Shown: positions 7,190 to 15,520, numbered from the stretch's first letter. The stretch: 16,556 bases of DNA from Bacteroides sp. (GCA_030529405.1 JAUMWZ010000019.1:1-16556), one strand, 5' to 3'. Numbers and translations: made by a program. The notes: generated by a model not told the origin, from the letters alone.

Positions 7190-9808
7190 TTATTTAGCTT
7201 TTTGTGCGTTAATCTCTGCCATGTGCAGAGTCTTATACTCTGGTTTAGACTTTCTTGTTATTTCGCTAGTCTTTATAGTTACAAGTTTGGTTTCGTTAGG
7301 CAGCAAATCGAAGTAGTTATCATTATATTCTGCTCCTTGATAAGGTGTTTCTATAAACAAGTCTTTAATCAACGACTTGCTCTTTACTCTCAACGTAAAT
7401 CCACCGTCAAACACTTTCACTAGCTTTATATCTACCTTTTGGTTTGGAAGATTAAGGTCTTTTACCTTCGATAAGAATATATGTTTCTTGCTTAATACTC
7501 TGCCTTGTTTGTCTTTAAGCGTTGCAAGCAGGTATGAGAAGCTCTTATCCAACCCTATTGAAAGTTCTTCAATAGGTTTTTCCATTACCTTTTGAGTGTT
7601 GTTTTCTGCTATTTCTATGCCGTTAATAGTAGCTATATTCTTCAATTTCTTACCGTTAAAGTCGTAAGCCTCTATATCTACCTTCGCTCCAGATATAGTT
7701 TTCATGTTGTCATTACATATATAAGTGGCAAACTGACCATTAGTGACCTGCATAGTAACCATAAGTGGCTGGCAAACATCTCTCACATAATAATGCATAG
7801 CTTTATAGTTGTTGTAGTAATCAACGCTTGACCACGACACAACTGGCCATGAGTCATTAAGCTGCCAATACAGACTGCCCATACAGTAAGGACGATTCAC
7901 ACGGTGAGATTCTATTCCTAAACACATACCTCTACCTTGCATAACTTGATTTACATATACAAAGTCTTCAAATTTATTAGGAACAACATAGTATCTCTCC
8001 ATATATTGCTTGATAACTTCGTTACCTATTGAGCTTTTTTGATGATGTTTCATCACTGCACTCTCTATATCCCAATCGCTCTCTTTGCTTGCAAAAGTTT
8101 TGATTGTTTTCATCTCTGGGAACGATTGAAAGCCATATTCGCTCATAAATCTTGGTATCTCTACTTGAAAACTTTCAAAGTCTTTGCGTCCGTACCATAC
8201 ACCCCAGTTGTGACTATCACCATCTAACCACGTATCTGGTCTTCCCCAAGTTGAGTAAAGAGGAGAGGTAGGAATGTAACTGTAATGAGGTGCGTACTTT
8301 TCTACTTGGTTTTTAAGTACATCATTAAATATCTTGTCGTATGCAGCAAACATACTTTGATGTTCTTCCTTAGTGTGTGATTTGTCTATTCCCCAATATT
8401 TCAGAGCCTCATCAATCTCATTGTTTCCGCAGAAGAATGCTATCGAAGGATTATTTCGTAGACGTTTGATGTTGTATTCAGCCTCTTTTTCTATGCGAGA
8501 AATGAATGTTTTGTCGGCAGGATAAGGAGTACAAGCAAACATAAAGTCTTGCCATATAAGCAAACCATTCTCTGCTGCCAGGTCATAGAAGTAGTCATCT
8601 TCGTAAGTTCCACCTCCCCACACACGTATCATGTTCATATTTGCAAACATAACATTCTTCATCAGCTGTCTGTGTCGTTCTTTTGTGACGAGTGGAAGCA
8701 TAGCATCTTGCGGGATATAGTTAGCTCCTTTGGCAAAAAACGGCTTACCGTTTACCTCGAAGTAAAACATTTCTCCCGTCTTATCTCTATCTCTTACCAG
8801 TCTTACAGTACGTACTCCTATTCTTTCTTGTACTACCTTGCTGACTTCTTTACCGTCTACCGATAGCGTAAACACATATTTATAAAGGTTAGGTTGTCCC
8901 CATTCTCTTGGTTGCCATACCTTAACGTTGCTCAAAGTGTCTGTTATTGCGAGGCTGTTTTCTGCATCTTTCTTGAGTGTTATGTTCTTTTCCAAACTGC
9001 TTTCCAGCTTGTCTTTGAAGAAACGTTCTACTTTAAGCACTCCCTTTGTGTCGTTATCATATCGGCTATTGATGTTGTCTATCTTGATGTTTTCTATCCA
9101 TTTGTCGTCAGACAGTGGTTTGTGTGCAATAAGCATAGTACCGATATCTGCCTTATTATAGAATTTCAACTTCACAGGTCGCCATATTCCAGATGTTGTT
9201 AGTCTTATACCCCAGTCCCAACCGTAGCTATATGGTGCCTTGCGTGTGAATATACTCATTCTTTTTTCGTGCTTATCGTTACCCTCAGGATAGTTGAATC
9301 CGTTGCTCCAATGTTGTCCTAACAGATGTGTTATAGGCGAGAAAAAGTTTACAAACAGTCTGTTTTCGCCTTCTTTTAGTAGTCCTGTCACGTCACATTT
9401 ATGCTCAACAAACATATTGTCTGCACTCAAAATCTTAGAACCGTTAAGATAAACATCGCAATAAGTGTCAAGTCCTTCAAAACAAAGCAAGGTATGTTCG
9501 TTCTTCACATCTTCTTTGGTCAGATTGAAAGTGGTTCTATATTGCCAATTTTCATTCTCTATCCACTGCACAAGTTTTTCATTTTCTCCGTAATAAGGAT
9601 GTGGAATAAGCTTATGGTCTATTAGCTCTTTATGAATACAACCTGGCATACTTGCTTTTCTCCAAACAGTATCTTTCGCGTTAGCAAACTGCCAATTACT
9701 ATCTATTAGTATTGTTCTGCTCTCTCCTTTGGTTTGAGAGTAAATGCTACCCATGCTTAACGAAAGCATAAATGCTGTTAGCATGGTTTTGAATATTGAT
9801 GTTTTCAT
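7190..9808 (-). CDS. exported GH2 beta-mannosidase
   Basis: Predicted exo-beta-mannosidase of 872 residues, of the type that removes terminal beta-Man, for example from N-glycan cores. A signal peptide (MKTSIF ... SIYSQ, residues 1-24) sends it to the periplasm. Domains: GH2 N-terminal jelly roll (about 30-210; MPGCIHKEL, YRTTF, GLDTYCDVYLNG, YGWDWG), Ig-like domain, TIM barrel (about 330-640) with VWGGGTYEDD, acid/base E464 in CGNNEID and nucleophile E557 in MSEYGFQS; then mannosidase Ig-like C-terminal domains to 872. YSYGWDWG and NNE are typical of beta-mannosidases rather than beta-galactosidases. An in-frame ATG at 9862 is rejected: the -7 box at 9832-9839 lies inside that extension and the signal peptide starts at 9808. 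No terminator separates it from GH20, only array R4. Confidence 0.92.
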   Translation of the reverse strand: MKTSIFKTMLTAFMLSLSMGSIYSQTKGESRTILIDSNWQFANAKDTVWRKASMPGCIHKELIDHKLIPHPYYGENEKLVQWIENENWQYRTTFNLTKEDVKNEHTLLCFEGLDTYCDVYLNGSKILSADNMFVEHKCDVTGLLKEGENRLFVNFFSPITHLLGQHWSNGFNYPEGNDKHEKRMSIFTRKAPYSYGWDWGIRLTTSGIWRPVKLKFYNKADIGTMLIAHKPLSDDKWIENIKIDNINSRYDNDTKGVLKVERFFKDKLESSLEKNITLKKDAENSLAITDTLSNVKVWQPREWGQPNLYKYVFTLSVDGKEVSKVVQERIGVRTVRLVRDRDKTGEMFYFEVNGKPFFAKGANYIPQDAMLPLVTKERHRQLMKNVMFANMNMIRVWGGGTYEDDYFYDLAAENGLLIWQDFMFACTPYPADKTFISRIEKEAEYNIKRLRNNPSIAFFCGNNEIDEALKYWGIDKSHTKEEHQSMFAAYDKIFNDVLKNQVEKYAPHYSYIPTSPLYSTWGRPDTWLDGDSHNWGVWYGRKDFESFQVEIPRFMSEYGFQSFPEMKTIKTFASKESDWDIESAVMKHHQKSSIGNEVIKQYMERYYVVPNKFEDFVYVNQVMQGRGMCLGIESHRVNRPYCMGSLYWQLNDSWPVVSWSSVDYYNNYKAMHYYVRDVCQPLMVTMQVTNGQFATYICNDNMKTISGAKVDIEAYDFNGKKLKNIATINGIEIAENNTQKVMEKPIEELSIGLDKSFSYLLATLKDKQGRVLSKKHIFLSKVKDLNLPNQKVDIKLVKVFDGGFTLRVKSKSLIKDLFIETPYQGAEYNDNYFDLLPNETKLVTIKTSEITRKSKPEYKTLHMAEINAQKAK

Positions 9809-9831
9809 AGATAAATATTGTTTTTCGGTCA

Positions 9832-9862
9832 TAAAGATATAAAATACCTGCAAGCAACACAA
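9832..9862 (-). promoter_or_regulatory. promoter for the beta-mannosidase gene
   Basis: Minus strand has TATCTTTA (9832-9839, one mismatch to TAnnTTTG), a 20-bp spacer and TTG at 9860-9862. This is close to the Bacteroidetes -33/-7 arrangement and 18 bp from array R5. Confidence 0.6.
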
Positions 9863-9879
9863 GCTAACACAAGTTTTTA

Positions 9880-9989
9880 GTTTATATACAGTTTGATAAT
9901 AAATAATATACAGTTAATAAATCAACTGTATATAGTCTATTTGTAAATTATAGACAGTTTACAAAAGGGCTATATATCATTATAAATCA
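9880..9989. repeat. 22-bp tandem array R5 (5 units)
   Basis: Units begin at 9880, 9902, 9924, 9946 and 9968. Cores read TTATATACAG, AATATACAG, CTGTATATAG, TTATAGACAG and CTATATATCA. The array lies between the terminator after the GH123-like gene (10005-10054) and the mannosidase promoter (9832-9862). Confidence 0.9.
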
Positions 9990-10004
9990 GACACTAAATC
10001 GTCA

Positions 10005-10054
10005 CAAAACAAAACACAAAGCGCATACGCCACCAAAAAGGTGTTAGTATGCGC
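10005..10054 (-). terminator. intrinsic terminator after the GH123-like gene
   Basis: GCGCATAC (10021-10028) pairs with GTATGCGC (10047-10054), and CACC pairs with GGTG around an AAAAA loop. On the minus strand the stem is followed by a T-rich tail (complement of CAAAACAAAACACAAA at 10005-10020). It starts 36 nt past the stop at 10091. Confidence 0.85.
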
Positions 10055-10090
10055 CTTATATATATTTATATGCTACTAATATTTCATTCT

Positions 10091-11854
10091 TTACATCTTG
10101 TTTATAGCCTCTTTAGCTTTGTTTACAACATCGCTTTGGTCTTCAAACACAACCTTTAAGTCGTCAAAAGTGTTTAGTATTTGGTCTATCTTCTCGTTGT
10201 TTTTACCCTCTTTTCTTAATATTCTAATCTTTTCAAATGCTTGTATTCCATCTCTGAAACGCTCAAAACGTATAGAACTCATTCCATAAGGATAAATCAT
10301 GTAAGTATCTCCTGCTGGCCAAGTGATGAAACGGCTGTCGTGAAGTGGCTTTTCCACCCAACTATTTAATGCCCATCTTAGGTATCCGTCCAACCTTTCT
10401 CTTGCGGCTCTCCAGCTTATCCATTCTGCTTCTACAGGGCTACTAAAAGTGAAAGTATTAGGACGCCCCTCAACACAACAAGTGTAATAAGTGCTCTTAA
10501 ACCCTTTGTCTTTTCTCTCTTTAAGCTCATTTGCAGGGAAATTTTGGTTCATTGCTATGCTGTAATCATTCATATCTTTCATAAGTTCAGCATGATAGTT
10601 TCCCGCATAGGCTATCTTAAAGTCTTTGTCTGCTTCTTTTATCAGCTTGACAACAGATAGCATATCTTTCATTGGACGTTCGTCCATGGCTATGTGAGTA
10701 ATCTCAAACCAGCCTTTTGTTTTAAGGTGTGAAGCAAAAGAACGTAGCATCGGTAGCCAAAAGTTGTTATATTCTGCATCGCCCGGCTTTGCACTTAGCT
10801 GTTTGTAACTATTGCTTGCCTCGTCAAAGTATCTGAATGACAACCTCCATGGTATCATTGAGTAGCAGTTTATTTGTTTGTCTACTCCAAGTTTCATCAT
10901 ATATTCCACCCATTTGTCGAATATATTATAGTCAAAGCTCCATGTTCCGTCTTTCTTTTTAGTCCACTTCACCATTGTGTCATACGCATCGAAGGTCTGA
11001 CCATTCCATGGTTTGTAGATTATTGATGTAGTAATTGCTTTTCCACCAGCATTAGCATAGTGCTTCATTATAGGTGTCATCAGATTAAAGTGTTGTTTGC
11101 TGAATGGCTTAACTCCATAGAAACGCGACACAGCATAAGGATTTTGCCAAAGGTCAAGATGATAAGTCCACTCGGAAGGTAAAGGCAAAACTCTGTCAGT
11201 AACAGTTAGTTTGAAGTCAAGAACCTGCTTTACTCCTTTACCGTTTGTTACCACTATGTTAGTAAAGTATTCTCCTGCTTTGGTTTTTTGAGGTATATCC
11301 AACGTCAGCCAAACACATTGTGTGGTGTTAGCTTTTACTGTCATTTTCTTTATTGTGATGTCTATCGGGTCGGCAACTAAGACAGAGTCAAAGTCAGCCT
11401 TATTTCGTGTTCCGCAATAGCTATCTTTTTTAGAACCCAAATTGTCTGCAATCACGTATCTGACAAAACCTTTTCTGAACTTTGCGGGTAGTTTCTTGCC
11501 CTTTTCTTTGTCTAAAAATCTGTCTGTAACAAATATGTCTTTCACTTCTTTCTTTGCAGAGATGACAATCTGTGCCGATACTCTTTCGCCTCTCCACGCT
11601 GTTAGATGTATTTTATCAGATTGTTTGTCTTCGGCAAAAGGCACTTCTTTTGCATATCTGTTGTCCACACTTCCCCAAGATATTACAACATCTTTCTTTT
11701 GTTTGTTCCACAAATCTGTTCTTGTTGCTTTAGGGTTTGGCAGTTCTTTATATGAAGATTTTGGCTGAGAATATGCCACATTGCAAAACAATGATACAGC
11801 ACATATGGTTGTAATCAAAGATATTGATTTTCTGTAAGAGAATATTTTCTTCAT
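10091..11854 (-). CDS. exported GH123-like glycoside hydrolase (DUF4091)
   Basis: A 587-residue protein with a signal peptide ending near VAYS-Q (residue 29-30). The N-terminal half (about 50-220) is beta-rich and the C-terminal half (about 225-560) is a barrel-like DUF4091 domain. The motif HIAMDERP places an adjacent Asp-Glu pair at D391-E392, in the position expected for the Asp-Glu pair of GH123 beta-N-acetylgalactosaminidases, which use substrate-assisted catalysis. Trp-rich segments (LDLWQNPYAVSRFYG, SIIYKPWNGQ, YLRWALNSW) and the PYGMSSIRFERFRDGIQ ending are typical of the DUF4091 group. The preference for GalNAc is inferred from family membership; other DUF4091 enzymes may have different substrates. 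It has its own promoter (11938-11968), a leader of about 75 nt with a hairpin at its 5' end, and its own terminator, so it is a single-gene unit. Confidence 0.85.
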   Translation of the reverse strand: MKKIFSYRKSISLITTICAVSLFCNVAYSQPKSSYKELPNPKATRTDLWNKQKKDVVISWGSVDNRYAKEVPFAEDKQSDKIHLTAWRGERVSAQIVISAKKEVKDIFVTDRFLDKEKGKKLPAKFRKGFVRYVIADNLGSKKDSYCGTRNKADFDSVLVADPIDITIKKMTVKANTTQCVWLTLDIPQKTKAGEYFTNIVVTNGKGVKQVLDFKLTVTDRVLPLPSEWTYHLDLWQNPYAVSRFYGVKPFSKQHFNLMTPIMKHYANAGGKAITTSIIYKPWNGQTFDAYDTMVKWTKKKDGTWSFDYNIFDKWVEYMMKLGVDKQINCYSMIPWRLSFRYFDEASNSYKQLSAKPGDAEYNNFWLPMLRSFASHLKTKGWFEITHIAMDERPMKDMLSVVKLIKEADKDFKIAYAGNYHAELMKDMNDYSIAMNQNFPANELKERKDKGFKSTYYTCCVEGRPNTFTFSSPVEAEWISWRAARERLDGYLRWALNSWVEKPLHDSRFITWPAGDTYMIYPYGMSSIRFERFRDGIQAFEKIRILRKEGKNNEKIDQILNTFDDLKVVFEDQSDVVNKAKEAINKM

Positions 11855-11912
11855 GTTCTTAAAAAGACTTTATTGTTTGTTTGTGTTTGTTTTTTGCCTT
11901 GACCATATATCG

Positions 11913-11938
11913 GCAACGCCCTGAAAACAAAGCGTTGC
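11913..11938 (-). promoter_or_regulatory. hairpin at the 5' end of the GH123-like mRNA
   Basis: GCAACGC (11913-11919) and GCGTTGC (11932-11938) form a perfect 7-bp stem with a 12-nt loop. The stem overlaps the last base of the -7 box and covers the predicted transcription start, so it would sit at or near the very 5' end of the leader. It may stabilise the mRNA or be an operator dyad. Confidence 0.5.
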
Positions 11939-11968
11939 AAATATAGTGTTATATACTATACAAACTAA
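11938..11968 (-). promoter_or_regulatory. promoter for the GH123-like gene
   Basis: TATATTTG at 11938-11945 on the minus strand is a perfect TAnnTTTG -7 box, with TTAG at 11965-11968 after a 19-bp spacer as a weak -33 element. Confidence 0.6.
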
Positions 11969-12010
11969 TGTTTTAATTCTGTTTAGCAATTTAAGTTGTG
12001 TGAGATTACG

Positions 12011-12098
12011 AACCATACACAGTTTAGAAGTAAACTATATACAGTTAAAAAACAAACCATATACAGTTTACAAATAAACTGTATATCGTATGCAAAAA
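12011..12098. repeat. 22-bp tandem array R6 (4 units)
   Basis: Units begin at 12011, 12033, 12055 and 12077. This is the cleanest array: every unit starts AAC, with cores CCATACACAG, CTATATACAG, CCATATACAG and CTGTATATCG. It begins 30 nt past the stop of the FUSC gene; no terminator is seen between. Confidence 0.92.
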
Positions 12099-12128
12099 GG
12101 ATAACATCTTTCTAGTTGAGAGCTTTGA

Positions 12129-14276
12129 TTATCTGCCTATTACGTAATATTCTTTTAACCTCTGACTCTCTTTTAGCAGGTTGGCAGATACGTTTGCAAT
12201 GTTGTGAAGTATTACAGTCAGACGTTCGTCAGTATCTACATTCTTCTTCCACAAGTCAGACACTAAAGATTGTGCTTCTTGTTGTGTCATTATCAAACAA
12301 ACATCTCCCGAGGTGTTGAAAGTATTGTTTACTTGTTCCAAAACTCTACTTATCTGCAGGCAAATCTCTATATCCGACTGGCTAAGTCGCTTATCATAAT
12401 GGTGAGCACCTAACGCAGAGATATACGAAAGCAGACTGTGGTTAAGGTAAGTAAGCAGATATGCCTGATTGAGCAACTTGCGCTTGCTCTTTGGTTCAAG
12501 AAACATACCCTTCCAAGCATTAGTCAGTGCGTTGTCAGCTTGATGTGCTGTGCGGCGATTATGATAATATATTTCTCCACGAACATTGGCAGTGTATATA
12601 GCATCAAAGTATCGTTTGTTTTTGTCAATAGCTGTTTGCAGAAGTTTAGGCAGGTTCTTATACTGCCATTCTGGCCATATAAAGCGCACAACAACAAAAG
12701 CAAGTATGGCACCAATAAGTGTGTCTAACACACGAGGTCCCATTACTGCAACCCCAGTTCCTGTTTGAAGGTCGAACGCAGCAACAACAAATATGGTAAC
12801 GAAAATAACCGCATAAGAGTATCGCTTACGTAGCCAATAGAAGAAAGCAAATATTGATGAAAGCAAAAGGACTACTTGACCAGCAACAGTAGGCAGAAGA
12901 CTTGAAAGGATAATACCAGACACAACCCCCACAAACGTACCTATTATACGTTGGAAAAGCCTTTGACGTGTGGCGGTGTATGACTGCTGACAAACAAAAA
13001 GTGATGTTAGTATAATCCAGTCGCCTTTCTCAATATCGAATATATTTATAAGCCCATAGCCCACAAGAAAGCATATAACAAGGCGCACGGCATGACGAAA
13101 ACGAGATTGACTAACGTCAAACAAAGACAGTATTCTTCGTTTTAGCGGTGCAGGCTTATACTTTATTTCTTCAATTGGTATATGAGTGGTTTCTTGGTCG
13201 CTGTTTTCTAGCAGTTCGGTTATTCTTTTCAAGTTTTGAAAGAGTAGTGAAAGAGTTTGATGTTCACTATCTTTCTCGCTTTGTTCTAACTGTTTTTCCA
13301 CCACAGCTTCAGTCCATTTTAACGATGTTGGTAGTGTAAACTTATTGCCCGTAAGCACAGTGTCGGCATAAAGTCTTATTGCAACAGATATTTCTTGCAT
13401 CAGTTTGCCAAATCCCTCTATAAGGAGAATATTGTCGCTATACTTACTTAGCAGGTCATATCTTTGATGACTTGATATAACTCTTTCATGCAGTTGTTGC
13501 AAGAGTAGCCATTTGTTGAAGTAAGGTGTTAATCCTTCGAGCGACTTACCCTCTAGTTCTTCAAAACAATAGTATATAACTTGCTTTGAACTGTCTATGC
13601 TTTTGCCGATAGATATATTCTTTTCTGCCAGCGAAGTCCTTATTTTCTTCTGCTGGTCGGCTGTACTCGGAAAGAGAGTGGACTTTATATGAACGTATGC
13701 CGATAGATGTGTGAAAGCTGTAGCAAGCTGTTCTTTCAGCAAACGATATGGTCGCGCATATAACAGTGCAAGAGATATTGAGCCATACATAAGTCCACCC
13801 AAAGGCAATAGTATGGGCTGATAGTACCAAGGCTTTATACCTGTGCCAAGCATGGTGTATATAGACACGAGCAAAGCTCCGAAGGTTATGCCTTGATAGC
13901 GTGGACTTACTCCACCTAATAGTATAAGCGTGAAGGTGGTAACGGCTAATCCGAAAGCAAAAAGATAAGGGTATGGGCGGAGCAGTTCTACACACGTGCT
14001 GACGAAAAGAAAGCTGAGTATGGTAAGCACAAGAGTACGCAAACGCCCACGTGGGTGGTCATCACTCTCGGCAAGAGATGCACCTACCACCCCAAGAGCC
14101 AATGTTGTTCCCCAAAACGGCTGGTCAATTAGCACACAGGGAATAACAAGTGTGGCAATAGAAATGGTTACTTTCAGAGCCAAAAGATTATCTGGACGAG
14201 TCCAAAAAACGTTTATCCAAATATCTTGTATAGTTTTCCACAAAGAGATGAGATGTTTCTTCAATGCTTTTATCAT
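12129..14276 (-). CDS. YccS/FUSC-family inner-membrane protein
   Basis: A 715-residue integral membrane protein of the FUSC (fusaric-acid-resistance-like, YccS/YhfK) family, thought to act in efflux of aromatic acids or similar compounds; the substrate is not known. The layout is typical: a first transmembrane bundle (about 33-175), a long soluble helical region (about 180-390), a second bundle (about 395-535) and a helical C-terminal cytoplasmic part. The second bundle includes the FUSC signature QSYTATRQRLFQRIIGT (about 431-447); the first has the DDHPRGR stretch near 72-78. No membrane-fusion or outer-membrane efflux partner is adjacent. The start at 14276 is the first Met of the conserved N terminus. 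Two promoter positions are possible: a good -7 box at 14444, upstream of array R7, or an element inside R7. The first would put R7 in the 5' untranslated leader. Confidence 0.88.
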   Translation of the reverse strand: MIKALKKHLISLWKTIQDIWINVFWTRPDNLLALKVTISIATLVIPCVLIDQPFWGTTLALGVVGASLAESDDHPRGRLRTLVLTILSFLFVSTCVELLRPYPYLFAFGLAVTTFTLILLGGVSPRYQGITFGALLVSIYTMLGTGIKPWYYQPILLPLGGLMYGSISLALLYARPYRLLKEQLATAFTHLSAYVHIKSTLFPSTADQQKKIRTSLAEKNISIGKSIDSSKQVIYYCFEELEGKSLEGLTPYFNKWLLLQQLHERVISSHQRYDLLSKYSDNILLIEGFGKLMQEISVAIRLYADTVLTGNKFTLPTSLKWTEAVVEKQLEQSEKDSEHQTLSLLFQNLKRITELLENSDQETTHIPIEEIKYKPAPLKRRILSLFDVSQSRFRHAVRLVICFLVGYGLINIFDIEKGDWIILTSLFVCQQSYTATRQRLFQRIIGTFVGVVSGIILSSLLPTVAGQVVLLLSSIFAFFYWLRKRYSYAVIFVTIFVVAAFDLQTGTGVAVMGPRVLDTLIGAILAFVVVRFIWPEWQYKNLPKLLQTAIDKNKRYFDAIYTANVRGEIYYHNRRTAHQADNALTNAWKGMFLEPKSKRKLLNQAYLLTYLNHSLLSYISALGAHHYDKRLSQSDIEICLQISRVLEQVNNTFNTSGDVCLIMTQQEAQSLVSDLWKKNVDTDERLTVILHNIANVSANLLKESQRLKEYYVIGR

Positions 14277-14313
14277 CTTACTGCTGTTACTTTTGTTTTA
14301 CACACTGTTTACA

Positions 14314-14401
14314 AACCATATAGAGTTTAGAAATAGACTATATATAATTTAGTTTCAAATTATATACAACTGACAAGACAACTATATACAGTTTGCAAGT
14401 C
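14314..14401. repeat. 22-bp tandem array R7 (4 units)
   Basis: Units begin at 14314, 14336, 14358 and 14380. Cores read CCATATAGAG, CTATATATAA, TTATATACAA and CTATATACAG. Sequence just outside (about 14300-14313, ACACACTGTTTACA) may be a further decayed unit. Confidence 0.9.
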
Positions 14402-14443
14402 AGACATTATTGACACATTTCTAAATGCTGTTTTATGCGTCTG

Positions 14444-14476
14444 CAAAGTTAGTAAAAGGCTATTGTAATATCGCAA
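14444..14476 (-). promoter_or_regulatory. likely promoter for the FUSC gene
   Basis: TAACTTTG (14444-14451, minus strand) followed by CAG is a perfect TAnnTTTGC -7 box. A TTG lies at 14474-14476, spacer 22 bp. Transcription from here would run through the whole of array R7 before the ATG at 14276. Confidence 0.55.
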
Positions 14477-14505
14477 CATATACACCATAAGAAAAGCATC
14501 AAAAG

Positions 14506-14555
14506 AAAAAAGCCTCTGTTGCACACCGTTTCAGACAGTGCAACAAAGGCTTTTT
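14506..14555 (-). terminator. intrinsic terminator after the DAP dehydrogenase gene
   Basis: A long stem: AAAAAGCCT plus TGTTGCAC (14506-14524) pairs with GTGCAACA plus AGGCTTTTT (14538-14555), with one internal mismatch. It lies 24 nt past the stop at 14580, and the A-rich left arm gives a U-tract on the minus strand. The A-T flanks are symmetric, so it could also work on the plus strand. Confidence 0.85.
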
Positions 14556-14579
14556 GTTTATGTATTTATATGTTGTGTG

Positions 14580-15479
14580 TTATACCAAATGAGAAATAAG
14601 TTCTTCTCTGTCGCCGTGAAGAAGGTCTATAACTGGCACCTCAACAAGTGTATAGCAACCCGGTTGTTGTTTGAATGTTGCACGTGCAGCACATACTAAC
14701 ACTTGGGCAGTCAATGCTGGATTGTTTATCTTCATATTAAACTCGAAAAGTTGATTCTGCGTTTTTCCCGACACACCTTTACGTACTAAACTTACACCGT
14801 GACCCATATCAAGAAGTGCATCAACACTACTTACCTGCTGAACGTGTGTTTCGTCATTCACAAAGTAAGCATCTTCTTTTATTCTTTTAGCCACATCTGC
14901 AATATCGTATCCGCTTTCTAGCTCCACATAAACCATACGACGGTGTATTCCTGTGCCAACAGGTATTGTCATAGACAATGCTGATTTAACTCCTTCAACT
15001 GCTTTCACAGCAACAGTGTGACCCATACTCATGCCGGGACCAAAGTTTGTATATGTTATTCCCTTAGGAGCAATTGCCTCTAACATAGTGCGAACTATCG
15101 AGTCACTACCTGGGTCCCAGCCCGCCGATATTATAGAAACTGCGTTGTGTTTCTTAGCTGCTTGGCTCAAACTTCTTCTAAGTTCCACGATGCCTGTATG
15201 TATGTCAAAACTATCTACTGTATTTATTCCCATAGAAAGATACTCAAGTGCATATTTCTCTACGCTACGTGTAGGAGTGCAGAGTATTGCCACTTCAACC
15301 CCATCAAGCTCTTTTATGTCCTTAACTACTTTGTATTGGTTTAGTTCTGATGGTTTGTTTTCGGCTCCAGAACGGCGAACTACGCCCGCAACTTCAAAGT
15401 CTGGAGATGCTTGTAGTGCTTCTAACACATACTTACCTATATTGCCATAGCCAACAATAGCTGCTCTTGTCTTCTTCAT
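14580..15479 (-). CDS. ddh: meso-diaminopimelate D-dehydrogenase
   Basis: NADPH-dependent enzyme (EC 1.4.1.16) that makes meso-2,6-diaminopimelate directly from tetrahydrodipicolinate and ammonia, supplying lysine and peptidoglycan synthesis in the cytosol. At 299 residues it has a normal length. The N-terminal Rossmann motif is GYGNIG (10-15), followed by VVRRSG (33-38) and CTPTR (67-71). The substrate/dimer region includes SAGWDPGSDS (118-126) and the signature GPGMSMGHTVAVKAVEG (147-163). An ATG at 15557 would add 26 residues, but it is rejected because a perfect -7 box (15521-15528) lies inside that extension and the family starts at KKTRAAIVGYG. It is divergent from ruvA across a 152-bp gap, and the terminator at 14506-14555 ends the unit. 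Confidence 0.93.
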   Translation of the reverse strand: MKKTRAAIVGYGNIGKYVLEALQASPDFEVAGVVRRSGAENKPSELNQYKVVKDIKELDGVEVAILCTPTRSVEKYALEYLSMGINTVDSFDIHTGIVELRRSLSQAAKKHNAVSIISAGWDPGSDSIVRTMLEAIAPKGITYTNFGPGMSMGHTVAVKAVEGVKSALSMTIPVGTGIHRRMVYVELESGYDIADVAKRIKEDAYFVNDETHVQQVSSVDALLDMGHGVSLVRKGVSGKTQNQLFEFNMKINNPALTAQVLVCAARATFKQQPGCYTLVEVPVIDLLHGDREELISHLV

Positions 15480-15520
15480 ATATATCGCTTTTTTCGTGTT
15501 TATAATATTTTTTCCGACCG

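Larger units (their letters stand above)
14277..14579. other. intergenic region of 303 bp
   Basis: Read on the minus strand from the DAP dehydrogenase stop: terminator (14506-14555), a promoter-like site (14444-14476), array R7 (14314-14401), then 37 bp to the FUSC start. No ORF is seen. Confidence 0.7.

Noticed and set aside
9809..9862. Upstream ATG at 9862 for the mannosidase gene
   Set aside because: The -7 box at 9832-9839 lies inside it, and the signal peptide starts at 9808.
13561..13995. A 144-residue minus-strand ORF inside the FUSC gene
   Set aside because: It is out of frame within a clearly coding membrane protein gene, with Cys/His/Ser-rich composition and no motif.
15031..15450. 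A 139-residue plus-strand ORF opposite ddh
   Set aside because: It is antisense to conserved ddh sequence, and its composition is explained by the opposite strand.
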